Shown: positions 33,342 to 44,168 of the stretch, piece by piece
How positions within the stretch are numbered: the stretch's first letter is position 1
Layout: every line of letters begins with the position of its first letter
Source of the DNA: Moraxellaceae bacterium
GTDB taxonomy: Bacteria; Pseudomonadota; Gammaproteobacteria; Pseudomonadales; Moraxellaceae
Length of the DNA stretch: 64,000 bases
NCBI GenBank assembly: GCA_030646295.1
Contig: JAUSND010000015.1
Coordinates: 124,001-188,000, forward strand
Direction of reading: 5' to 3'
The notes under the pieces: generated by a model
Databases searched by the model: none
The model's input: only the letters and a program-made list of their open reading frames with translations
Told to the model about the DNA's origin: nothing
Made by a program: the position numbers and the translations under genes

Positions 33342-34292
33342 ATGTCTGCTCATCTCCCTCCTGCCATCCTGCTCATGGGGCCTACCGCCTCGGGCAAAAC
33401 CGCGCTCGCCATCGAACTGGTGGAGCGTGGTCCGTTCGACATCATTTCCGTTGATTCGGGCATGGTCTATCGCGACATGGACATCGGCACCGCCAAGCCT
33501 GATGCCGCCACCCTGGCGCGTGCACCGCACCGGCTGATCGATATCCGCGACCCGGCCGACGCCTATTCCGCCGCCGAGTTTCGCCGTGACGCGCTACTGG
33601 AAATGGCCCGCATTACTGCTGCCGGGCGGATTCCCCTGCTGGTTGGCGGCACCATGCTCTACTTCAAGGTATTGCTGGAAGGACTGGCGGCCATGCCCGA
33701 GGCCGACCCGGACCTGCGCGCCCGGCTGGAGGCCGAGGCCGCCGCGAAGGGCTGGCCGGCCATGCATGCCCGCCTGGCCGAGGTCGACCCGGTGACAGCG
33801 GCCCGTCTCCAGCCCAATGACAGCCAGCGCCTGCAACGCGCCCTCGAAGTCTGGGAGCTCACCGGCAAACCGCTGTCACAATGGCACGCCGAGCAGGCGC
33901 CGCCAGAACCCCCGCCCTTTCGCCTGACCCAGCTGGCCGTATCCCCACCGGACCGCAGCATCCTGCATGCCCGTATCGAGCAGCGCTTTGACGTCATGCT
34001 GGAGCAGGGCCTGATCGACGAAGTGGCCCGCCTGCGTGATCGCCCCGGGCTGCATGCCGACCTGCCGTCGATGCGGGCCGTGGGCTATGCCCAGGTCTGG
34101 TCGCACCTGGAGGGCGAAATTGACGCGGATGAAATGCGCCTGCGCGGCATCTATGCCACCCGCCAGCTGGCCAAGCGCCAGTACACCTGGCTCCGGCGCT
34201 TTCCCGCCGAATGGCATGATGCCGCCGAGCCCGGTCTGGCCGGACGGCTCTTGAAAAAATGGGAGGCAGACCGCACATTAGCCTTACCGTGA
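33342..34292 (+). CDS. miaA: tRNA dimethylallyltransferase
   Basis: [49 protein letters not shown]. Confidence 0.97.
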   Translation: MSAHLPPAILLMGPTASGKTALAIELVERGPFDIISVDSGMVYRDMDIGTAKPDAATLARAPHRLIDIRDPADAYSAAEFRRDALLEMARITAAGRIPLLVGGTMLYFKVLLEGLAAMPEADPDLRARLEAEAAAKGWPAMHARLAEVDPVTAARLQPNDSQRLQRALEVWELTGKPLSQWHAEQAPPEPPPFRLTQLAVSPPDRSILHARIEQRFDVMLEQGLIDEVARLRDRPGLHADLPSMRAVGYAQVWSHLEGEIDADEMRLRGIYATRQLAKRQYTWLRRFPAEWHDAAEPGLAGRLLKKWEADRTLALP

Positions 34293-34446
34293 GCGTGTTA
34301 ACGACCGGATTCCAGGCAACGCCGCAGGATGCGCTTGCCAGCTACCCGTACTTGATTGCCTTTGCGGCGCCCGTTTTGGGCGACTTTTGCGCTGTTTTAT
34401 GACTTTTTTCGAGCCCGGCTTGGGCTCATCGCAATGGAGAACCATC

Positions 34447-34770
34447 ATGTCCAAGGGACAAACCCTGCAGGATCCTTTCCTGAACGCCCTTCGTAAAGAA
34501 CGCATTCCCGTATCCATCTTTCTGGTCAACGGCATCAAGCTGCAAGGCCAGATCGAATCGTTTGACCAGTATGTCGTGCTGCTCAAGAACACCGTGAGCC
34601 AGATGGTGTACAAGCACGCCATTTCCACCGTGGTGCCGGCCCGCAACCCGCGCAGCACCGTGCCCGGCGGCCCTGCCGGTGGTCCGGTCGGCCCCATGTC
34701 CAGTGGCACCTACAATCCGGCAGCAGGCACCGACGACGGTTTTGACGACGATCGCCAGCCCAACTACTGA
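34447..34770 (+). CDS. hfq: RNA chaperone Hfq
   Basis: [64 protein letters not shown]. Confidence 0.99.
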   Translation: MSKGQTLQDPFLNALRKERIPVSIFLVNGIKLQGQIESFDQYVVLLKNTVSQMVYKHAISTVVPARNPRSTVPGGPAGGPVGPMSSGTYNPAAGTDDGFDDDRQPNY

Positions 34771-34829
34771 TCCGGCTGTACCCCGGCAGCGCCGCCTGCG
34801 GGCGGCGCTGCCATTTATGAGAGCGACCC

Positions 34830-36119
34830 TTGGAATTTTTTGAACGCCACGAAGGTGGCGAACGTGCAGTACTGGTTCACCTCGATGTCCGCGACGACCG
34901 TCAGGACGAGGATCTGGAAGAGTTTCGCCTGCTGGCCAGCTCTGCCGGAGTCACCGAAGTCGGCCTGATTGTCGGCAATCGCCAGCGCCCCGACCCCCGC
35001 TTTTTTGCCGGCACCGGCAAAGTCGATGAAATCAAGTCACTGGTCCAGGCGACCGACGCCGACGTCGTGCTGTTTGACCATGCCCTCACCCCGGCCCAGG
35101 AACGCAACCTCGAAGCCGAGCTGCAGTGCCGTGTGCTGGACCGTACCGGCCTCATCCTCGACATCTTCGCCCAGCGCGCCCGCACCTTCGAAGGCAAGCT
35201 GCAGGTCGAGCTGGCCCAGTTGTCCCACCTCGCCTCGCGTCTGGTGCGCGGCTGGACCCACCTGGAGCGCCAGAAAGGTGGTATCGGCCTGCGTGGCCCC
35301 GGTGAAACCCAGCTCGAAACCGACCGCCGCCTGCTGCGCGCCCGCATCGTCCACCTGAGTGAACGGCTGGACAAGGTACGCCAGGTGCGCGCCCAGGGCC
35401 GCGCCGGTCGGCAGAAGGCCGCCGTGCCGACGGTGTCGCTGGTCGGCTATACCAATGCCGGCAAGTCGACGCTGTTCAACCGCATGACCAATGCCGAGGT
35501 GTACGCGGCCGACCAGCTCTTTGCCACCCTCGACCCCACCCTGCGCCGGCTGGACCTGCCCGGTTTTGGCCCCATGGTGCTGGCCGACACGGTGGGGTTT
35601 ATCCGCCACCTGCCGCACAATCTGGTCGACGCCTTCCGCGCCACCCTGGAGGAAACGGTAGAAGCCGACCTGTTGCTGCATGTGGTGGATTGCGCCAGCG
35701 CCGAACGCGACCGCCATATTGCGGCCGTGAACGAGGTTCTGGCCGAGGTTGGTGCTACCGCGCCGGTCCTGCTCGTCTACAACAAGGTGGACCGCATCGA
35801 GGGACGCGAGCCCCGCATTGACCGCGACGATCTTGGTGTGCCCGAGGCCGTCTGGCTGTCGGCACGTGACCATCGTGGTGTCGACCTGCTCATCGAGGCC
35901 ATTGCCGAACGGCTTGGCCCCGACCGCTTTGATGCCTGGCTGCACCTGACACCGGAGCTGGCCCGGTTGCGCGCACGCTTTTATGATGCCGGTGCCGTCA
36001 TCACCGAAGAAAGTGACAAACATGGTGAAATCAGCCTGCATGTCCGCATGCCGCACACCGAACTTGAACAGTTGCTACGGCGCGAAGATGTGACACTCTC
36101 CGACCTGACGCGCAGCTAA
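34830..36119 (+). CDS. hflX: Ribosome-associated GTPase HflX
   Basis: GKGGIGLRGPGETQLETDRR-type motif (QKGGIGLRGPGETQLETDRRLLRARI); LVGYTNAGKSTLFNRMTNAEVYAADQLFATLDPTLR. Confidence 0.97.
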   Translation: MEFFERHEGGERAVLVHLDVRDDRQDEDLEEFRLLASSAGVTEVGLIVGNRQRPDPRFFAGTGKVDEIKSLVQATDADVVLFDHALTPAQERNLEAELQCRVLDRTGLILDIFAQRARTFEGKLQVELAQLSHLASRLVRGWTHLERQKGGIGLRGPGETQLETDRRLLRARIVHLSERLDKVRQVRAQGRAGRQKAAVPTVSLVGYTNAGKSTLFNRMTNAEVYAADQLFATLDPTLRRLDLPGFGPMVLADTVGFIRHLPHNLVDAFRATLEETVEADLLLHVVDCASAERDRHIAAVNEVLAEVGATAPVLLVYNKVDRIEGREPRIDRDDLGVPEAVWLSARDHRGVDLLIEAIAERLGPDRFDAWLHLTPELARLRARFYDAGAVITEESDKHGEISLHVRMPHTELEQLLRREDVTLSDLTRS

Positions 36120-36174
36120 CCCTTACCCAACCCCTTTCTCCCGCCGGGAGAGATTTTTTGCAGTGGAGTACTTC

Positions 36175-37299
36175 ATGGCCTGGAACCAGCCTGGCAACAA
36201 AGGCGAAAACCCGAACCCCTGGGGGGGTGGCGGCAACAAGGGCGGCAACCCGCCCGGGCTGGATGACCTGCTGAAGAAACTGAACGGCCTGTTCGGTGGC
36301 GGCAGCGGAGGCAGTGCTGGCGGCAACAGTGGCGGCATGAAGGAAACCGACCTGCTCAAGTGGGCCGTCGGCGGTGTCGTCGCCCTCTGGCTGGTGTTCG
36401 GTTTCTATACGGTCAAGCAGGCCGAGGAAGCCGTCATTTTCCGCTTCGGCAAGATCTACAGCACGCAGACCGCCGGCCTGCACTGGGCCCCGCCACTGGT
36501 TGACCGTGTGCAGAAAGTGGACATCCAGAGCGTCGAAAAAGCTGCGCTGAATGCCACCATGATTACCGAAGACACCAACATCGTGGATATTTCACTCGAG
36601 GTGCAATACCGCATCAGCGATGCCAAGAAATACCTGATGCAGGTCTCTTCACCGGAGACCAGCCTTATCCAGGCGTCCGAGTCGTCACTGCGTCATGTCG
36701 TTGGCTCGTCAAAACTGGTCAACATCCTCAATGAAGGCCGCGCCACCATTGCGCGTGATGTGCAGCCACGCCTGCAGAAGTATCTCGACAACTACAGCAC
36801 CGGTATCACCGTCACTGGCGTAAACGTGCTGGAAGCACTGCCGCCAAAAGAAGTGAAGGCCGCATTCGATGACGTCAACAAGGCCAAGGAAGACAAGGAA
36901 CGCCTGAAAAACCAGGCCGAAACCTACGCCAACGGCATTGTGCCGGAAGCACGCGGCCAGGCCGCACGACTGCTGGCAGAAGCCGAAGGCTACAAGCTGG
37001 AAGTGGTTGACCGTGCCACCGGCGATGCGTCGCGCTTTGACCAGCTCATCACCGAATACCGCAAGGCACCTGCCGTCACGCGCAGCCGCCTGTATTACGA
37101 AACCATGGAATCCGTACTCGCCAAGACCAGCAAGGTTGTGGTGGAAGGCAACAACAACCAGATGCTGTACCTGCCCCTCGACAAGATGATCCCGCAAACC
37201 ACTCCGCCCGCCGCACTGGCCCCGACCGTCACGCCATCAAACGAGCCAGCCCCCTCCGTGCGCAGCCGCAGCGGCAACAGCCAGGAGAACCGCTCATGA
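36175..37299 (+). CDS. hflK: FtsH protease modulator HflK
   Basis: MAWNQPGNKGENPNPWGGGGNKGGNPPGLDDLLKK N-terminus and SPFH domain. Confidence 0.97.
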   Translation: MAWNQPGNKGENPNPWGGGGNKGGNPPGLDDLLKKLNGLFGGGSGGSAGGNSGGMKETDLLKWAVGGVVALWLVFGFYTVKQAEEAVIFRFGKIYSTQTAGLHWAPPLVDRVQKVDIQSVEKAALNATMITEDTNIVDISLEVQYRISDAKKYLMQVSSPETSLIQASESSLRHVVGSSKLVNILNEGRATIARDVQPRLQKYLDNYSTGITVTGVNVLEALPPKEVKAAFDDVNKAKEDKERLKNQAETYANGIVPEARGQAARLLAEAEGYKLEVVDRATGDASRFDQLITEYRKAPAVTRSRLYYETMESVLAKTSKVVVEGNNNQMLYLPLDKMIPQTTPPAALAPTVTPSNEPAPSVRSRSGNSQENRS

Positions 37300-38165
37300 G
37301 TCCTCGTGCCTTCAACATCCTGTTCGTGACAGTGATTCTTTTTTTTGTCGCCACTGGTGCGCTCTACACCATCAAGGAAACCGAGCGTGGCGTGCTGCTG
37401 CAGTTTGGCGAGGTCATTGATGCCGACCTCAAGCCGGGCCTTCATGCAAAAATGCCGTTCATGCATGACGTGCGCAAGTTTGATGCGCGCACCCAGGTCA
37501 GCAACTCGGAAAGCACCGACTTCCTGACCAAGGAAAGCAAGTTCATCACGGTGGATGCGTATGTGATGTGGCGCGTGGCCGATGTGCAGCGCTACTTCAC
37601 CAATACCGGCGGTGATCGCAGCCGGGCCGAACTGCTGCTGATGTCGCGCGCGAAAGACAGCCTGAAAAACAAGGTTTCCGAACGCACCGTGCATGAAGTG
37701 GTGTCCGGCCAGCGCGACAAGCTGATGACGGATCTCACGCAGGAACTGAATGCCATTGCCGTCAAGGAGTTCGGCATCAAGGTAGTGGATGTGCGCCTCA
37801 AGCGCGTGGATTTCCCCGACTCCATTTCCGACTCCATCCACAACCGCATGCGCTCGGAACGTGAACGCGAAGCGCGTGAGCACCGTTCGCAAGGCACCGA
37901 AATTGCCGAGACCATCAAGGCCAACGCCGAACGCGAGCAGCGTGTGCTACTGGCCGAAGCCTATCGCAAGGCAGAAACGCTGCGCGGTGAAGGTGATGCC
38001 CTGGCCGCGTCAATTTCGGCACGGGCCTTTGGCAAGGATGCGGAGTTCTACAAGTTCTACCGCTCCCTGCAGGCGTATCGCGCCAGCTTTGTAAAACCGT
38101 CGGATGTCATGGTGCTCAAGGGCGACAGTGAATTCTTTCGCTACATGAAGAATCCCGGAAAATAA
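37296..38165 (+). CDS. hflC: FtsH protease modulator HflC
   Basis: ALYTIKETERGVLLQFGEV; SPFH domain; ATGA overlap with hflK. Confidence 0.97.
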   Translation: MSPRAFNILFVTVILFFVATGALYTIKETERGVLLQFGEVIDADLKPGLHAKMPFMHDVRKFDARTQVSNSESTDFLTKESKFITVDAYVMWRVADVQRYFTNTGGDRSRAELLLMSRAKDSLKNKVSERTVHEVVSGQRDKLMTDLTQELNAIAVKEFGIKVVDVRLKRVDFPDSISDSIHNRMRSEREREAREHRSQGTEIAETIKANAEREQRVLLAEAYRKAETLRGEGDALAASISARAFGKDAEFYKFYRSLQAYRASFVKPSDVMVLKGDSEFFRYMKNPGK

Positions 38166-38178
38166 AAGGCAACTGCTG

Positions 38179-38526
38179 ATGATTCGCGGTCTGCTCATTC
38201 TGCTGCTGTGCCAGTTTGCCGGCGAGATCATCGCCCGCGCCTCCGGAATTCCGGTGCCGGGCGGTGTGATCGGCATGCTCATCCTGTTTGCCGGCCTGGT
38301 GATCCGCCGCGGCGTGCCGGCGGATCTGGACCAGGTCAGCCAGGTGGTGCTCAGACCCCTCACCCTGTACTTCGTGCCGGCCTCGGTCGGCATCATGACG
38401 ATGGGCCCGCTGCTGGCACAGGAAGGGCTGCGCATTGGTCTGGTCATGGTGCTGTCGACCCTGATTCCGTTGCTGCTGTGCGGTTACGGACTGGACCGCT
38501 GGCTGCGTGCCCGGGGCGCCGCATGA
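38179..38526 (+). CDS. CidA/LrgA family holin-like protein
   Basis: LLCQFAGEIIARASGIPVPGGVIGMLILFAGLV; FVPASVGIM. Confidence 0.92.
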   Translation: MIRGLLILLLCQFAGEIIARASGIPVPGGVIGMLILFAGLVIRRGVPADLDQVSQVVLRPLTLYFVPASVGIMTMGPLLAQEGLRIGLVMVLSTLIPLLLCGYGLDRWLRARGAA

Positions 38527-39218
38527 ATCTTGCCGACCTGCTGCACTCCCCGGTGCCCTGGCTGATTGCCACCTTTGCCGCTTACGAAGTGGGCAACTGG
38601 ACGTTCCAGAAACTGGGACAACCGGTGTGGGCACCGCCACTGATGATTGCACTCGCACTGCTGATTGGCGGCCTGCTGCTCACCGGCACGGATTACCAGA
38701 CCTACTTCAAGGGCAATGCCCTGCTGCATTTCATGCTGGGCCCTGCCACCGTGGCACTGGCCGTCCCGCTCTACCACGCCTTGCCGCGCCTGCTGGCCGC
38801 CTTCAAGCCACTGGGCGGCACCCTGCTGATCGGCACCCTGCTTGGCGCCGGCAGTGCCATGGGGCTGGCCTGGCTGTTCGGCCTGTCCCACGACAGCATT
38901 CTGGCCTTCGGCACCCGTGCCGTGACCACTCCGATCGCCATCGGCATCGGTGAAAAAATTCATGCGCCGATTGCGCTGGCCGCCGCGCTGGTCGGCTTTT
39001 CCGGCGTACTCGGTGCCGCCGTGGCCGAGCCCCTGCTCAAGGGCGTGAAGAGTGATGTGGCCCGCGGCTTTGCCATGGGTCTGGCAGCGCATGGTGTCGG
39101 CACGGCACGTGCTTTCCAGATTCATCCCACTGCCGGTGCCTTTGCGGCGCTGGGCATGGGCCTGAACGGCATGCTCACCGCGTTCTGGTTGCCGCCCCTG
39201 GTGCATGCCCTGCTGTAA
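38523..39218 (+). CDS. LrgB family protein
   Basis: MLGPATVALAVPLYHALPRL; TRAVTTPIAIGIGEKI; AAHGVGTARAFQ; overlaps the upstream gene by ATGA. Confidence 0.93.
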   Translation: MNLADLLHSPVPWLIATFAAYEVGNWTFQKLGQPVWAPPLMIALALLIGGLLLTGTDYQTYFKGNALLHFMLGPATVALAVPLYHALPRLLAAFKPLGGTLLIGTLLGAGSAMGLAWLFGLSHDSILAFGTRAVTTPIAIGIGEKIHAPIALAAALVGFSGVLGAAVAEPLLKGVKSDVARGFAMGLAAHGVGTARAFQIHPTAGAFAALGMGLNGMLTAFWLPPLVHALL

Positions 39219-39383
39219 AAAACCGCAGGCGCTTGTGTAAAAGGGCGGCGCGCCCCACCGAAAAAAAGGGCCGCCATTCCCGCCACCATTTACAGCAGGG
39301 CATGCACGAAAGCAGACAGCAGGCAGAGGAATCCCTTCGCAAGGCTTGGGCCGGACTGCCGGCCCGTGCTACTATTCGTCAAG

Positions 39384-39406
39384 CCGAGTATCTACTCGGT
39401 TTTTTT
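39384..39406 (+). terminator. Intrinsic-terminator-like hairpin upstream of hisZ
   Basis: CCGAGTa-tct-ACTCGG followed by TTTTTTT. Confidence 0.75.
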
Positions 39407-39441
39407 GTGTCCCCGCTGTGCCCGTGAGCGATTGACTCTCC

Positions 39442-40623
39442 ATGACCCGATCTGTCGATACCTGGCTGCTGCCCGATGGCGTGGCCGACGTACTGCCGGC
39501 CGAAGCGGCCCGTCTTGAGCAGCTGCGTCGTCGCCTGCTTGATACCTTTGCCGCCTGGGGCTACCAGCTGGTGTTCCCGCCCCTCATGGAACACCTTGAC
39601 TCCCTGCTCACCGGCTCCGGGCATGATCTGGAACTGATGACCTTCAAGATTACCGACCAGCTTTCCGGCCGCATGATGGGCGTACGCGCCGACATCACGC
39701 CGCAGGTGGCCCGTCTGGATGCCCATGTCATCCCTGTGGAAGGCCCGGCGCGTTACTGCTATGCCGGCACCACGCTGAACACCCGCCCGGCCAGCATGGC
39801 CGCCTCGCGCTGCCCGGTGCAGATCGGTGCCGAACTTTACGGCTACGCCGGCGTTGCCGGTGACATCGAGGTCCTGCGCCTGATGCTCGACACGCTGGCA
39901 CTGGCCGGCTGCCGCGACATCCATCTCGACCTCGGCCATGTCGCCCTGTTCCGTGGCCTGACCACGGCTGCCGGCATCAGCGGTCGCGATGAAGACACCC
40001 TGTTTGACATCTATCAACGCAAGGCCGCCGCAGAACTGCGAGAGTTCCTGGCGGCGCGCGCCCTGCCGGCGCCCCTCAACCGCTGCTTCGACGGCCTGCT
40101 CCGGCTGGCCGGTGGCGCAACGGTACTGGGCAAGGCCCGCGAACTGCTGCAGGGCGTTTCAGCCGGCATTGACGCCGCACTGGATGCCCTTGATGCCGTC
40201 GTGGCGGCACTGACCGCATCGCACCCCGGCATCACGCTGTATGTCGACCTGACCGAGCTGCGTGGCTATCACTACCACACGGGCCTGGTGTTTGCGGCTT
40301 ACGCCCCCGGCACCCGTGCCGAACTGGCCAAGGGTGGCCGCTACGACCATGTGGGCGAAGCCTTCGGTCGCGCCCGCGCTGCCACCGGTTTCAGTGCCGA
40401 CCTGAAGGCACTGCTGGCGTTTGGCCCTGACAGCGCACTGCGCAAGTCCATCCTGGCCCCGGCCGGCGATGACGCCGCCTTGCGTGCCGCGATTGCCGAC
40501 CAGCGCCAGAAGGGTGAGCACGTGGTGCAGCAGTTGCCGGGCGACAACACCACTGCTGCCGCGCTGGGTTGCGAGCGCATGCTGGTGCAGCAGGACGGCC
40601 AGTGGACTGTCAAGAATTCCTGA
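39442..40623 (+). CDS. hisZ: ATP phosphoribosyltransferase regulatory subunit
   Basis: WLLPDGVADVLPAEAARLEQLRRRLLDTFAAWGYQLVFPPLMEHLDSLLTG; upstream of purA. Confidence 0.96.
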   Translation: MTRSVDTWLLPDGVADVLPAEAARLEQLRRRLLDTFAAWGYQLVFPPLMEHLDSLLTGSGHDLELMTFKITDQLSGRMMGVRADITPQVARLDAHVIPVEGPARYCYAGTTLNTRPASMAASRCPVQIGAELYGYAGVAGDIEVLRLMLDTLALAGCRDIHLDLGHVALFRGLTTAAGISGRDEDTLFDIYQRKAAAELREFLAARALPAPLNRCFDGLLRLAGGATVLGKARELLQGVSAGIDAALDALDAVVAALTASHPGITLYVDLTELRGYHYHTGLVFAAYAPGTRAELAKGGRYDHVGEAFGRARAATGFSADLKALLAFGPDSALRKSILAPAGDDAALRAAIADQRQKGEHVVQQLPGDNTTAAALGCERMLVQQDGQWTVKNS

Positions 40624-40649
40624 TTTTCCTTTTTATCTGAATGCAGTAA

Positions 40650-41981
<1,332 letters not shown>

Positions 41982-41998
41982 GCAAAACGGAGGCGATG

Positions 41999-42685
41999 AT
42001 GCAACCATCCGCCTCCCTTTTTTCGCCGCGGCACTGGCTGCGCGCGCCGGTACGCCGTGTACTGACGCGCCAGCTCTACTTCACCGGTGCCGAGTCCGTG
42101 CTGCTGGTCATGCTGATCGGCATTGCGCTGGGCGCCATCATTGTTGCCCAGCTGCATTACACCTTCGGCCAGAGCGGTGCCGACACCCTTCGGCTGCTGG
42201 CACAACTGCTGTTCAGCGAACTTGCCCCGCTGGTAACGGCGCTTATCCTGATTGCGCGCTCCTCCTCTGCCATGGCCAGCGAGCTTGCCGCCATGCAGGT
42301 GCATCGCGAAATCCGGGTGTTGCGACAGTTCGGCGTGAGCCCCGTGCACTACCTCGTTGTTCCCCGCGTCGGCGGCATGGTGCTGGCGAGCGTGTTTCTG
42401 GCCCTGTATCTGGCACTGGCGGCCCTGCTGACGGCAGCCCTGATGACCGCCGGTCCCAATGCCTGGGACGAGCTGCTGCAACTGGGTGATGTGCTGCCGT
42501 TGCAACGCGTGCTGGGCGGGCTGACGAAAACCGCCCTGTTCGGCAGCGTCATTGCACTCATTGCCTGTCGCGCCGGCTTTCTGGCCGGCTCTGCCGTGAC
42601 CGACATTCCACAGGCGGCATCGCAGGCCGTGGTGCGCAGCCTGATCACCGTCTTTGTGCTGGATGCCTTGTGGGGGCTGCTGTAA
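41999..42685 (+). CDS. MlaE-family ABC permease
   Basis: ARSSSAMASELAAMQVHREIRVLRQFGVSPVHYLVVPRVGGMVLASVFLALYL matches the MlaE coupling-helix region; RBS CGGAGG; start 41996 or 41999. Confidence 0.88.
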   Translation: MQPSASLFSPRHWLRAPVRRVLTRQLYFTGAESVLLVMLIGIALGAIIVAQLHYTFGQSGADTLRLLAQLLFSELAPLVTALILIARSSSAMASELAAMQVHREIRVLRQFGVSPVHYLVVPRVGGMVLASVFLALYLALAALLTAALMTAGPNAWDELLQLGDVLPLQRVLGGLTKTALFGSVIALIACRAGFLAGSAVTDIPQAASQAVVRSLITVFVLDALWGLL

Positions 42686-43206
42686 TGGCTGGCGCCACCA
42701 CTGCCCTGCCCGCGCCCGGACGCTGGGCAGTCGGCAAATTGCCGCGAGAGAAACTCGAAACCGTGCTCGCCGCCGCCAGTGCCAGTGGCCTGCGCACCGC
42801 CTGGCTGGGGCCGGATGCCGGCTTTCTCAGCAACCTGTCCCTGTATGAAAACCTTGAGCTGTTTTTCGAATGGCAACAGCGCCCCGGCACGTTTGCTGAC
42901 GAACTGCAGAGCGCCATGACGCTGCTGGCACTTGATGACGCCGACTGGCTGCACGAGCGTCCGTCACATCAACCGGAGCACATCCTGCAGCATGCCCGCC
43001 TGCTGCGACTGGTGGTGCTGGCGCCCGACATTGCCATCATCGAGCCGGCCGATGCCGGTGCCCTGCTGAGCCTGCCCGCCGCCGTGTTCAGCAGCAGGCT
43101 CCAGCACTGCCGCCTGCTGTTGCGCGCGGCCACATGCCCCGGGTGGCCAGACCTGACGGACCATGCCATGCTCTTTGGCATCACTGCGGAAACACCAGCC
43201 CCATGA
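42685..43206 (+). CDS. Degenerate ABC ATPase-like protein (MlaF position) lacking Walker A
   Basis: Start codon overlaps the stop of the permease gene (TAATG); FLSNLSLYENLELFFEW and LLRLVVLAPDIAIIEPADAGAL resemble Q-loop-region and Walker B strands of ABC ATPases; no GxxGxGKS/T and no LSGGQ. Confidence 0.7.
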   Translation: MAGATTALPAPGRWAVGKLPREKLETVLAAASASGLRTAWLGPDAGFLSNLSLYENLELFFEWQQRPGTFADELQSAMTLLALDDADWLHERPSHQPEHILQHARLLRLVVLAPDIAIIEPADAGALLSLPAAVFSSRLQHCRLLLRAATCPGWPDLTDHAMLFGITAETPAP

Positions 43207-44162
43207 ATCGCCCGCTCCCTGCCGACCCGCGCTTTCTCCGCCTCAGGCTCAAGCTTGGGCTGTTCATCGGCCTTGGCCTGGTGCTGGGACTCAGCCTGCT
43301 GCTGGGCATGGCGGTACGGCAGGGCTATTTCTCGGCCAAGACACCGGTATTCTTCATTGCCGAGAGTGGTGCCGACCTGCGCGCCGGGATGGCGGTCAAA
43401 CTGTCCGGCTTCAAGATTGGCACCGTGCGTCGTGTCGACCTCAACGAAGCAGCACGTGTTGATGTGGAAATGGCGATCGAGGATCGCTACATGAAATGGG
43501 TCAAGACCGACTCGGTTGCCACGCTTGCCCGTGAAGGCATGATCGGCGACAGCTTCATCAGCATTACCCGCGGCACCCCGGAACTGCCGGCACTGACCTC
43601 TGATGATCGGCTGCGCTTTGAACTGGGCCGTGGCCTGGCCGACATTGCCCAGGACGTGCGCAACCGCGTGGTGCCCGTGATTGATGAGCTGCATGTGCTG
43701 CTGAAGTACACGAATGATCCGAAAGGTGATGTGCGCCAGGGGTTTTCTAACCTGAACCGGCTGGCCGCGGAGCTGCGCGAAACACGACGCAAGGTGGACA
43801 CAACGCTGGCCGGCATTGACCAGCTTGGCCGTGAAGATGCGCCGGCAACACTGGCGGCCACGCGCAAGACCCTGGAGCGTACCGACGCGATGCTGCACGA
43901 ACTGGAAACCACCATTCCGGCATGGCGCGCACAGGCAACCCAGACCCTGCAGGCGCTCAACGAAACCGCCAGCACTGCCACCCGCACCGCATCCGAAACC
44001 GAACGCATGCTGAAGGAAACCGCGCCGCAACTACTGAAGGTGCTCAACGAAACCGAAGCCCTCATGCTGGAGAGCCGCTCTGCCGTCAGTGCTGCGCGCA
44101 CACGCTGGCCGTTCACGGGACCGGACGTGGCTCCCGTCAGTGCAGAACCCGGCAAGGACTGA
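43203..44162 (+). CDS. MCE (MlaD-like) domain protein with extended coiled-coil C-terminus
   Basis: N-terminal TM then FFIAESGADLRAGMAVKLSGFKIGTVRRVDLNEAARVDVEMAI; ATGA overlap with upstream gene. Confidence 0.92.
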   Translation: MNRPLPADPRFLRLRLKLGLFIGLGLVLGLSLLLGMAVRQGYFSAKTPVFFIAESGADLRAGMAVKLSGFKIGTVRRVDLNEAARVDVEMAIEDRYMKWVKTDSVATLAREGMIGDSFISITRGTPELPALTSDDRLRFELGRGLADIAQDVRNRVVPVIDELHVLLKYTNDPKGDVRQGFSNLNRLAAELRETRRKVDTTLAGIDQLGREDAPATLAATRKTLERTDAMLHELETTIPAWRAQATQTLQALNETASTATRTASETERMLKETAPQLLKVLNETEALMLESRSAVSAARTRWPFTGPDVAPVSAEPGKD

Positions 44163-44168
44163 CTCACC

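Noticed and set aside
38208-38522. N-terminal extension of the LrgB ORF
   Set aside because: Overlaps the CidA/LrgA gene out of frame; true start is ATG 38523 with ATGA coupling
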